A DNA stretch of 64,000 nucleotides from Mannheimia bovis. Lineage in GTDB: Bacteria > Pseudomonadota > Gammaproteobacteria > Enterobacterales > Pasteurellaceae. The number at the start of each line of letters is the position of its first letter. The first letter of the stretch is position 1. The notes beneath the pieces are model-generated. The model did not search any database and was not told where the DNA came from. It was given only the letters and a program-made list of their open reading frames with translations. Both the position numbers and the translations under genes were made by a program. The DNA is taken from positions 1,318,798 through 1,382,797 of the forward strand of contig NZ_CP061280.1 in assembly GCF_014541205.1 (NCBI RefSeq), read 5' to 3'. Below, one piece after another: positions 22,101 through 27,740 of the stretch.

Positions 22101-25100
22101 GGTAGTTTCGGCAACAGGTAACGACTATGCTGATGATGTAAGACACGCAAATGAAGTTCGTTTTGTGGGTAAAGGTTTAGCGACAGTAACGGGTGAGACT
22201 AAGGATGATGTTCGTACAATTACTGTAGATGTAGATGCACAAGACGTAGTACAAAATGCACAATTACCGGTGGTGTATACAAAAGCAGACGGCACAAAAG
22301 TAGAGTTAGCAAACGACGGCAACTTCTATCCGGAAGATAAAGTCAATGCTGACGGCTCGTTGGTAGATGGCACAACGGCTGCAGACCAAGTAGCGAAAGG
22401 TGATGTGATTGCGTCATTGAATAGTGGCGATAACGACACAACCAGCCCAACGACACTGGCGAATGTGAAAGGCAACTTACCGACGGTGAATGATGAGAGC
22501 AAAGTGGTAAACAATCCTGACGGTACAGAAAAAGTGGCTTCAGCGGTTGAAAACATCACTAAAGCCCCATTAACGGCACAACAAGCGGTCGAAGTTATGC
22601 AAAAATCTGCAAATAATGCAGCGACAGTAGGCGATGTATTAAATGCGGGTTGGAACTTAAAAGCGAACGACCAAGATGTTGATTTTGTGAAGCCGTATGA
22701 CACGGTTGAATTTAAAGATGGTTTAAATACCAAAGTAGTTGCTAAGGCAAGTGAAGACGGTAAAAGCAGTGAGTTGGTTGTAAATGTAGTTGGTTTACCG
22801 GTAAGTTACACGACGGCAACAGGAGAACCTGTTGTGAAAGTGGGCGACAAGTTCTATAAAGTAGACGACAAAGGTGAGCCGACAGGTGAAGCATTAACGG
22901 AAGAAGAAGCGGGTAAACTCGTTGCGAATATGGTTAATCCATCGGCGAAACCAAACGAGTTAGGTAATAGCATTACGTTAGGTAATCTGACTTCAGGCGT
23001 GAATTTACTTGATGGCACGAACCGTGGAGATAAGCCGACAGCTGACACTCCGACAGCGATTGATGTGAGTAGCCCACTGGGTAAATCGTTGAAAGATGCT
23101 TACAACGGTTTAGCTGATTTAGCGAATGCTCCAAAAAGTAATGCGGTAACAGTTGGTGATTTACGTAATTTAGGCTGGGTAGTTTCGGCAACAGGTAACG
23201 ACTATGCTGATGATGTAAGACACGCAAATGAAGTTCGTTTTGTGGGTAAGGGTTTAGCGACAGTAACGGGTGAAACCAAGGATGGCGTGCGTACAATTAC
23301 CGTTGATACAACCAAGTTAGAGCAAGATATTGGAGCTTCTAAAGAAGATGTTGTTTCTTCCGACGGTTCAATCAGCGTACAGCGTGATGTTAATCCAGTG
23401 ACTAAAGCAACGACCTTTGATGTATCTGTCAATACTGACAATACCACCATTACCAAGGATAAAGATGGTCAGTTAATAGCTCAAACCGTTGAATTAGCAA
23501 ATGATCAAGAAACTGGTAAGGTAAACGTGCCAACCATTGGAGGTCAATATGTGGGTAATTCGCTGGTAACTGCTAAAACAGTGGCTGATGCGATTAATAA
23601 TTCTGGCTTTAAGCTAACTACCAGCAAATCTGATGGTGAAGTGGCAGGAACAACGACTGAGTTGATTAATCCAAGCGATACCGTAACTATTGATGCGGGG
23701 CAGAACATCGCTATTGTTCAAGCGGGTGGTAAAATTAGTGTTGCAACTTCTAAGAATGTTAAATTTGATAGCGTAGAAAGCAATTCGGTTACTGTTCCAA
23801 CGAGCAATGGTAGTTCAGTTATGATCAATAACAAGGGTATTGATTTAGGCGGTAACAGAATTACTAACGTAGCCGCAGGTGTAGCAGATACCGATGCAGT
23901 GAATGTAAGCCAGTTGAAAGATGTTCAAAACTCAATCAATAATTCAGGCTTTACACTTAAAGCATCAGGTAATGTTGAAGGGAATGCAACACCAGAGAAA
24001 ATCGGTCAAAATGGCACGGTTGAAATGGTGGCAGGTAAAAACCTTACTGTTAAGCAAGAAGCAGATGGTAAGATTACTTACGCAACAGCAAACGATGTAG
24101 ATTTCAATAATGTAACGGCGACTAACTCTATCGGCATTACCAATGGTCCGACAATGAATACCACAGGCATTAATGCTGCAGGTAAAAAAGTAACCAGCGT
24201 TGCCGATGGCGATATTAGCCCAACCAGCACAGATGCCGTAAATGGTTCACAAATCTATGCGTTAAGTGGCGGTAATATCAACAAGGTTGGCGATTACACC
24301 GTAACTAACCCAGATGGTACAAAAACCACTTACCAAAATGTGGTGTTAGATGAGAATGGGGAGCCTGTGTTAGTTACTTACAATGTGAAAACACAAGGTG
24401 AACATATTACAAATAGCGTAATTACCGCAATTAATAATATGAACACTCAGGGCATTAAATTCTTCCACACAAACGATGGTAAAGCGGATAGCACAAGACC
24501 TGCTGACCAACGTTATAATAGTGAAGACTCGAGTGCTTCAGGTGCGTATGCAACGGCGGTGGGTTATCAATCTGAAGCAAGTGGCACATCAAGCGTGGCA
24601 ATGGGTAACAACTCAACTGCTGCCGGTGAAAATGCGATTGCAATTGGTGTGAATAGCCAAGCGAATGCGAAAAATACCATCAGCATTGGTAACGGTAATA
24701 TCGTCAATGGTGAGAACTCAGGTGCATTCGGTGACCCAAGTGTGATCGATGCAACAAACTCTTACTCAGTGGGTAACAACAACACTATCGCCGCAGGTCA
24801 AAGCGATGTGTTTGCCTTAGGTAACGAGATCAAAGAAACAACATCAAACTCTGTGTTCTTAGGCTCGAAATCAGGCTCATTTGAGCAAAAAGGCTCAACA
24901 CGTGGAAACAATGGCGTGCACAAGAAAACTGCGAACAGTAACTACACTTACAAAGGCGAAAATGATGCTAATGTGGCTGGTGTAGAAAATGCAGTCGGTG
25001 TGGTTAGTGTGGGTAACGCAAACGAAACCCGTCAAATTCAAGGCGTGGCAGCAGGTGTGGTATCTGAAACCTCAACCGATGCAATCAACGGTAGCCAGTT

Positions 25101-25410
25101 ACATTACACTAATAAAGCGATTGGCGATGTGAAGAACGACATCAACAAGTTAGGCAATGCGATTAATAAAAATAATCGTAACCTCCGTGCAGGTATCGCA
25201 GGGGCAAATGCAGCAGCAGGTTTACCGCAAGTTTACTTACCGGGTAAATCAATGGTTGCAGCTTCAGCAGGTACATTCAAAGGCGAAGGTGCATTAGCAG
25301 TTGGCTACTCTCGTGCAAGCGATAACGGCAAAGTTATCTTGAAATTACAAGGTAACGCTAATACTCGTGGCGAAGTTGGTGGTTCTGTTGGTGTAGGTTA
25401 CCAGTGGTAA
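16156..25410 (+). CDS. Giant trimeric autotransporter adhesin (YadA/Hia/Hsf type)
   Basis: Type Vc secreted surface adhesin of about 3084 residues. I chose the ATG at 16156 because it starts the extended signal peptide (MNNIFKVIWNHSTQSFVVASE, cleavage near residue 65) and has AAGGA upstream. An in-frame start at 16066 would add 30 residues. Order: signal (1-65); YadA-like beta-roll head with AIG/AVG repeats (to about 945) interrupted by two helical inserts (about 308-375 and 808-872); neck with TDAINGSQLYAV near 1095; stalk of TrpRing- and GIN-like modules, including 2.57 perfect 359-residue repeats (about 1444-2365); a second short head (about 2787-2880); neck with TDAINGSQLHYT; and the YadA anchor ending in Trp (GVGYQW). 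The closest described relatives are Hsf and Hia of Haemophilus. The host receptor is unknown. Confidence 0.95.
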   Translation: MNNIFKVIWNHSTQSFVVASELAKSQGKSSTCTVGTAKSAGNFTKGLVLSALSSAVMMASGVASAATLESAGTVVATTGDGTLNLGANQASGSIYMTTGNAPHAMSEGKNSISIGSGGRDDGAWLNGQDQIFIGMGIANQDAYGGVAIGNKSRIGGGNGDAYGTTVGYNSQAYTMGVAMGAFSNADIGDAGVKGDGAIHGGVSIGAFSHVDNGNAGTAVGTGAYSNSANSTAIGAFSRVQSNNSTAMGNRTNAASVSSIAIGDGALTGITYAANSTSIGQQSVALGSNAIAIGKGAISGNDQGMKNVYASQLTEAQATLATAQTAYTKAQEAYNAAGAKPDIALADALAKAKVAVERAEENVKRLTLLGEKTDGTLPNAGSTIAIGDVAKAQANRAIAVGYNANASGLSSVAMGDEAKAKGKTGVAIGQGATTAVTGDSNIAIGQGASADGLVANHDAIAIGARTETKGQNAVAIGAQSKALANGALAVAAGTGKGGSVTTSQGEFSIAIGAGTQTAVGAQHSVAVGSVAEAKALYGSAFGPNAKANTGYATALGGFTTATGEGSTAVGLQASTNAESALAVGRQASASGLNSMAMGKNAQADSLANIAIGENAKAVTADKNTGDKDGKKDDNAGINKAIAIGSNAQATNAKTIAIGDAANASGKNANAIGSQAVVSGEESTGIGTAVSVTGSHATGIGQRANAAGTQSVAIGTQSITTAYRATAIGRSATAAGSRATALSADSSALGSDSLAMGAYARTTAASATAVGHGADGVATNAVALGRKATGLGTSSIAIGENAIAGGNAVAKEAYNSAYKTAYEAKEKAIYDEVFAATSGTEAQKTAAADAAKIARQAEIIAAGHQAGQAAIANAGIESIAIGKDAIATGTQSIAIGVGNLVSGNNAGAFGDPSIVAGAASYTFGNDNVVGSSTTGAFALGNNNQMGATPSYQGSTKKVDATQPLTDLADVSGSVAIGNENKVTTKDTFILGSGINTAADGKTAQSGTVANSVYLGKDSTAVANVGNNKTATDANGATTTGGATGTVNTATVNNLTYIGFAGVTSAGAVTVGSAGAERRLMNVAAGQISSTSTDAINGSQLYAVADKLGQGFNVLDHAGATKGTVTPGENVQFVNGTNTTAKVTEEAHGITKVTFDVTLPTATITQNPGSSRFNVTAAQGDNYVTARNMVTALNNTGFFLAVAPNGGEATGDPSDKKIAHGDTFTLTAGENIAINQIDNGYEISAKAPAQTVVSGGNGTTVTNVGTAEEPNYQVIARVDGNTVVFNGNGQISANTTTYRPGTTGTVGNPNNPNALVNAQTIANAINQSGFNVTAGSGVDGGSVTGKSTELVNPGETVTFDAGKNMKLVQENGKFTYATKDDVSFNDVTANKVTAPTITTGGTNPVTISNNTITGLNTTLAENPKPAQAKPADIANKTSNAATIGDVLNAGWNLKANDQDVDFVKPYDTVEFKDGLNTKVVAKASEDGKSSELVVNVVGLPVSYTTATGEPVVKVGDKFYKVDDKGEPTGEALTEEEAGKLVANMVNPSAKPNELGNSITLGNLTSGVNLLDGTNRGDKPTADTPTAIDVSSPLGKSLKDAYNGLADLANAPKSNAVTVGDLRNLGWVVSATGNDYADDVRHANEVRFVGKGLATVTGETKDDVRTITVDVDAQDVVQNAQLPVVYTKADGTKVELANDGNFYPEDKVNADGSLVDGTTAADQVAKGDVIASLNSGDNDTTSPTTLANVKGNLPTVNDESKVVNNPDGTEKVASAVENITKAPLTAQQAVEVMQKSANNAATVGDVLNAGWNLKANDQDVDFVKPYDTVEFKDGLNTKVVAKASEDGKSSELVVNVVGLPVSYTTATGEPVVKVGDKFYKVDDKGEPTGEALTEEEAGKLVANMVNPSAKPNELGNSITLGNLTSGVNLLDGTNRGDKPTADTPTAIDVSSPLGKSLKDAYNGLADLANAPKSNAVTVGDLRNLGWVVSATGNDYADDVRHANEVRFVGKGLATVTGETKDDVRTITVDVDAQDVVQNAQLPVVYTKADGTKVELANDGNFYPEDKVNADGSLVDGTTAADQVAKGDVIASLNSGDNDTTSPTTLANVKGNLPTVNDESKVVNNPDGTEKVASAVENITKAPLTAQQAVEVMQKSANNAATVGDVLNAGWNLKANDQDVDFVKPYDTVEFKDGLNTKVVAKASEDGKSSELVVNVVGLPVSYTTATGEPVVKVGDKFYKVDDKGEPTGEALTEEEAGKLVANMVNPSAKPNELGNSITLGNLTSGVNLLDGTNRGDKPTADTPTAIDVSSPLGKSLKDAYNGLADLANAPKSNAVTVGDLRNLGWVVSATGNDYADDVRHANEVRFVGKGLATVTGETKDGVRTITVDTTKLEQDIGASKEDVVSSDGSISVQRDVNPVTKATTFDVSVNTDNTTITKDKDGQLIAQTVELANDQETGKVNVPTIGGQYVGNSLVTAKTVADAINNSGFKLTTSKSDGEVAGTTTELINPSDTVTIDAGQNIAIVQAGGKISVATSKNVKFDSVESNSVTVPTSNGSSVMINNKGIDLGGNRITNVAAGVADTDAVNVSQLKDVQNSINNSGFTLKASGNVEGNATPEKIGQNGTVEMVAGKNLTVKQEADGKITYATANDVDFNNVTATNSIGITNGPTMNTTGINAAGKKVTSVADGDISPTSTDAVNGSQIYALSGGNINKVGDYTVTNPDGTKTTYQNVVLDENGEPVLVTYNVKTQGEHITNSVITAINNMNTQGIKFFHTNDGKADSTRPADQRYNSEDSSASGAYATAVGYQSEASGTSSVAMGNNSTAAGENAIAIGVNSQANAKNTISIGNGNIVNGENSGAFGDPSVIDATNSYSVGNNNTIAAGQSDVFALGNEIKETTSNSVFLGSKSGSFEQKGSTRGNNGVHKKTANSNYTYKGENDANVAGVENAVGVVSVGNANETRQIQGVAAGVVSETSTDAINGSQLHYTNKAIGDVKNDINKLGNAINKNNRNLRAGIAGANAAAGLPQVYLPGKSMVAASAGTFKGEGALAVGYSRASDNGKVILKLQGNANTRGEVGGSVGVGYQW
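21504..21513 (+). repeat. Uptake sequence within adhesin repeat copy 1
   Basis: ACAAGCGGTC, followed by GCAAAAATCTGCAAA, at the end of copy 1 and read in frame as QQAVEVMQKSAN. Confidence 0.8.
22581..22590 (+). repeat. Uptake sequence within adhesin repeat copy 2
   Basis: The same ACAAGCGGTC context exactly 1077 bases after the first. The truncated third copy lacks it. Confidence 0.8.
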
Positions 25411-25430
25411 TTCACTAACTGAGTAAAATA

Positions 25431-25463
25431 AATAACCCTGTACAATGTACAGGGTTATTTTTT
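25431..25463 (+). terminator. Adhesin terminator
   Basis: AATAACCCTGTAC (25431-25443), loop AAT, GTACAGGGTTATT (25447-25459), then TTTT. The stem is 13 bp and perfect, 20 bases after the adhesin stop. It could also stop minus-strand transcripts from the cassette beyond, since its other flank is T-rich on that strand. Confidence 0.9.
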
Positions 25464-25546
25464 GACTTTAAAGCAAGACAGTATTGATTTGCAAAATTGC
25501 CTCAAAAATAAACCTCTTGTATTGCTATATCTCTTAGGTAAAGGCA

Positions 25547-25555
25547 ACAAGCGGT
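25547..25555 (+). repeat. Uptake sequence at the left edge of the alarmone cassette
   Basis: ACAAGCGGT; its last base is also the last base of the stop codon of the HD hydrolase gene. A second USS in the same orientation stands beyond the other end of the cassette (26853-26862). Confidence 0.8.
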
Positions 25556-25977
25556 TAGGTTTTAAGAAATTGAATAGCTTTTTGGTATTTGTCTATTCTT
25601 TTTAAATCTTTGTCTGTTATTTGTTTTAAGCGATTGAGATCGGAATTATGTTTTAGGTCAGATAATTTCACAATACGAGCAATAGGATTAGATTTAACCC
25701 TTATCAAATAATCTTCATAAGTTTCATTGTCTCGTTTGCTTATAGCGTCTATAGCCTCAGAAATCGTATTTCCAAATATTTGCCGAATATATTGTAATGT
25801 TACGTTTGTGTCTTCAACACTGTCGTGCAACCAAGCAACAGCAATAATATCATCGTCTTTTGGTGTTACATCGTTAGCAACAAAAGCTAAATGTTCAATA
25901 TAGGGCTTGCCTGCTTTATCTTGTTGGTTAGCGTGGACGATTTTTGCTAATTTTTCAGCGAGGAGAGAGTTAGCCAT
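25555..25977 (-). CDS. Small HD-domain alarmone hydrolase (SAH/MESH1-like), candidate antidote
   Basis: Protein of 140 residues resembling the hydrolase domain of SpoT and the stand-alone small alarmone hydrolases, which remove pyrophosphate from (p)ppGpp-type nucleotides using manganese. The metal and catalytic residues are all visible: His29 (PYIEHLAFVA), His51-Asp52 and Glu55-Asp56 (WLHDSVEDT), and Asp107 (VKLSDLKHNSDL). An Arg/Lys-rich start typical of the family is reduced to KAGKPYIEH. It is the last gene of a three-gene minus-strand operon; its ATG overlaps the preceding stop by one base (TAATG) and there is no good ribosome site, suggesting translational coupling. By analogy with described synthetase/hydrolase toxin-antitoxin pairs it may neutralise the product of the first gene. 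The exact nucleotide is unknown. Confidence 0.82.
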   Translation of the reverse strand: MANSLLAEKLAKIVHANQQDKAGKPYIEHLAFVANDVTPKDDDIIAVAWLHDSVEDTNVTLQYIRQIFGNTISEAIDAISKRDNETYEDYLIRVKSNPIARIVKLSDLKHNSDLNRLKQITDKDLKRIDKYQKAIQFLKT

Positions 25978-26195
25978 TAATGTATTTTTATAAATTGGAT
26001 AGCTTCCTTTTCAGAGATTTGTTGGTAGTCATCAAATCCGCTAGCAAGGATTTTATCTGCCCAAAATGTACCAAATTTATTGTCCCATTCTTCTTTTTGA
26101 GGCTCATAAACGGAAAAACTTAACCAGTTTTCTGGTATTCCTCGAATAAGTTTTTGTTGTTGATTACCAACTTGAGCTAAATAATAGTGATACAT
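25977..26195 (-). CDS. 72-aa protein of unknown function in the alarmone cassette
   Basis: I do not recognise this protein. It is 72 residues, soluble-looking, aromatic-rich (MYHYYLAQVG, NWLSFSVYEP, EEWDNKFGTFWADK) and ends QFIKIH. It has no signal peptide or membrane segment. It sits between the synthetase-like gene and the hydrolase gene, with one-base TAATG overlaps at both ends, and has a strong AAGGAG ribosome site inside the end of the upstream gene. Such tight coupling and size fit an antitoxin or immunity protein or an accessory subunit, but that is inference from position only. Confidence 0.7.
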   Translation of the reverse strand: MYHYYLAQVGNQQQKLIRGIPENWLSFSVYEPQKEEWDNKFGTFWADKILASGFDDYQQISEKEAIQFIKIH

Positions 26196-26773
26196 TATTT
26201 TTTCTCCTTGATTAAATCAATATTTTGAGGTTGTCTAAGATTAGCACTTAGTTGTTGCATTTCAAGAAAAATTTTCTCTTTTTCTGATTGAGGCACTGAT
26301 GGTTCTCTAAATTTTTCATACAGCTTGTGTAATTTTCCGCTTTTTAGCTCAAAACTTTGCTTAGTATGAAACTGTAACTCAAAAATAGTATTATCTTTCT
26401 CAATAAATGTACTGACAAAAGTGTTAATACCTTTATAAATTGCCCCTTTTACCCAAGTATTTTTGACAATAATGGTTGTATATCCTTCCTTTTCAAGACA
26501 TTCTTGTATTCTTTGATATTGTTCAATAAATTTCTGTTCGTCTAATATAGCAGTGTATCGAATAATATCACGGATGCTTGCAATTGCCTGTTCTTCAGAT
26601 AATCCAGCCATTATCTCTGTTTCTATTTTTCGTTTGAGGGAGGGTAAGGATTTTAGTCTAAACTCCAATCCACCCATTTTACCGCCAGAAGTGTTAATAA
26701 TAGATATAATATCGTCGGTAATTTGAGGTTCAACTTTAGTTGCTCTGTCTATAAGTGATTTTATATTCGTCAT
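26195..26773 (-). CDS. RelA/SpoT-domain protein, candidate toxic alarmone synthetase
   Basis: Protein of 192 residues with a degenerate RelA/SpoT nucleotidyltransferase pattern. GLEFRLKSLPSLKRKI (35-50) parallels the ATP-binding R-x-K-S-x-x-S-x-x-x-K motif; IRDIIRYTAIL (68-77) supplies the metal-binding Asp69. Tyr113 in IYKGINTF fits the base-stacking tyrosine, although the usual following His is Asn117. FELQFHT (131-137) equals the E-x-Q-x-R-T motif with His for Arg. The segments GGKMGGLEFRLKS and FHTKQSFELK, followed by HKLYEKFREP, look like RelA/SpoT toxin domains at the ends of polymorphic and phage-head (MuF-type) toxins, here as a free-standing protein. No hydrolase or regulatory domain is attached. 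It heads a coupled operon with a 72-aa protein and an HD hydrolase. No convincing ribosome site or promoter was found. Confidence 0.8.
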   Translation of the reverse strand: MTNIKSLIDRATKVEPQITDDIISIINTSGGKMGGLEFRLKSLPSLKRKIETEIMAGLSEEQAIASIRDIIRYTAILDEQKFIEQYQRIQECLEKEGYTTIIVKNTWVKGAIYKGINTFVSTFIEKDNTIFELQFHTKQSFELKSGKLHKLYEKFREPSVPQSEKEKIFLEMQQLSANLRQPQNIDLIKEKK

Positions 26774-26844
26774 TAATTAGACCCCGTTATAAACAGTCTG
26801 CACCTTAATCGGTTGGTTTAGGTGTCCAACTTTTGGGGTGCAGA
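26774..26844 (-). mobile_element. Possible IS3/IS150-type terminal repeat remnant
   Basis: On the minus strand this reads TCTGCACCCCAAAAGTTGGA followed by CACCTAAACC. IS150 ends have a TGCACCC...GTTGGAC pattern of the same layout. No transposase gene and no second end were found, so it would be a relic. The same stretch contains TCTGCACC facing GGTGCAGA 32 bases apart, so a regulatory dyad is an alternative reading. Confidence 0.45.
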
Positions 26845-26852
26845 TAATACCT

Positions 26853-26862
26853 ACAAGCGGTC
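26853..26862 (+). repeat. Uptake sequence at the right edge of the alarmone cassette
   Basis: ACAAGCGGTC followed by GTTTTT, between the gpmA stop and the putative IS end. Confidence 0.8.
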
Positions 26863-26885
26863 GTTTTTCATCAAAACTTTACCCA

Positions 26886-27569
26886 TTATAAGTAACGCTT
26901 GCTGATCACTTTTAAGTTGTCGTCTAATTCATACACTAGTGGCTGACCGGTTGGGATTTCTAAATCCATAATGTCAGCATCAGAAATACCTTCAATATGT
27001 TTTGCTAACGCACGAAGTGAGTTACCGTGTGCAGTCACTAATACTGTTTTACCTGAAATTAACGCTGGAGCAATTTGGTCTTCCCAGAATGGTAATACAC
27101 GCTCAAGGGTAATTTTTAGGTTTTCTGCGTTTGGAATTAAATCTTTCGGTAAGTTAGCATAACGGCGGTCGTTATGTGCTGAATTTGGATCTTGCGGGTC
27201 TAAATCCGGAGGTGAGATGTCATAAGAGCGACGCCAGATGTGAACTTGCTCATCACCATATTTTTCTGCGGTTTCTTTTTTGTCTAAACCTTGTAATGCA
27301 CCGTAATGACGCTCGTTTAAACGCCAGCTTTTGATTTGGGGAACCCATAATTGGTTAGATTCTTCTAACACGATGTTACAGGTTTTGATAGCACGGGTTA
27401 AAACAGAAGTGAATGCAATATCAAATTCAAAACCCGCTTCTTTTAATTTTTGACCGGCTGATTTCGCTTCTTCAATACCACGCTCGGTTAAATTTACATC
27501 ACGCCAACCGGTGAATAAATTTTTTGCATTCCATTCACTGAAACCGTGACGGATAAAGACTAATTTCAT
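26886..27569 (-). CDS. gpmA: 2,3-bisphosphoglycerate-dependent phosphoglycerate mutase
   Basis: Interconverts 3- and 2-phosphoglycerate in glycolysis and gluconeogenesis. The protein is 227 residues, as in Haemophilus. The phospho-histidine is His8 in [13 protein letters not shown], and the second catalytic histidine lies in [25 protein letters not shown] and [12 protein letters not shown] complete the signature. The start has AGGAG upstream on the minus strand. It is divergent from envC over 171 bases. No terminator is visible after it, so transcription could continue into the alarmone cassette. Confidence 0.97.
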   Translation of the reverse strand: MKLVFIRHGFSEWNAKNLFTGWRDVNLTERGIEEAKSAGQKLKEAGFEFDIAFTSVLTRAIKTCNIVLEESNQLWVPQIKSWRLNERHYGALQGLDKKETAEKYGDEQVHIWRRSYDISPPDLDPQDPNSAHNDRRYANLPKDLIPNAENLKITLERVLPFWEDQIAPALISGKTVLVTAHGNSLRALAKHIEGISDADIMDLEIPTGQPLVYELDDNLKVISKRYL

Positions 27570-27740
27570 AACAACTCCTTATTTTGAGTAAAAAAGTAAT
27601 GGATTTAAACTGCGTTATTTATAACAAAATTCGCTCCATTTTAAAATAGATAGTTAATTTCTTTCACTAAAAAGCTGATCTTAAACAAATAACCGATTAG
27701 AATATAGCCTTATTGATGTTTTGGATTAAAAGGGACGTTT

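Larger units (their letters stand above)
20486..23249 (+). repeat. Perfect 1077-bp tandem repeat inside the adhesin, 2.57 copies
   Basis: Copy 1 is 20486-21562, copy 2 is 21563-22639, and partial copy 3 (610 bp) is 22640-23249. Landmarks recur exactly 1077 bases apart, for example GCGGGTTGG at 20491, 21568 and 22645. I found no base difference between copies in the stretches compared. Each unit encodes 359 residues with two TrpRing/GIN-like modules (one starting NAGWNLKAND, one LRNLGWVVSATG). Identity ends where copy 3 reads GGTAAGGG instead of GGTAAAGG. Confidence 0.95.

Noticed and set aside
21249-22733. Identical 135-codon open frames on the minus strand in successive repeats (21249-21656 and 22326-22733)
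   Set aside because: They lie antisense to the adhesin, have no ribosome site, and recur only because the DNA is repeated.
20486-23249. Tandem repeats as a CRISPR array or satellite
   Set aside because: The unit is 1077 bp, fully coding in one frame and has no spacers; it is a protein repeat of the adhesin stalk.
25411-25554. Second IS end or extra gene between the adhesin and the hydrolase gene
   Set aside because: Only the adhesin terminator and a USS were found; no repeat matching the putative IS end at 26821-26844.
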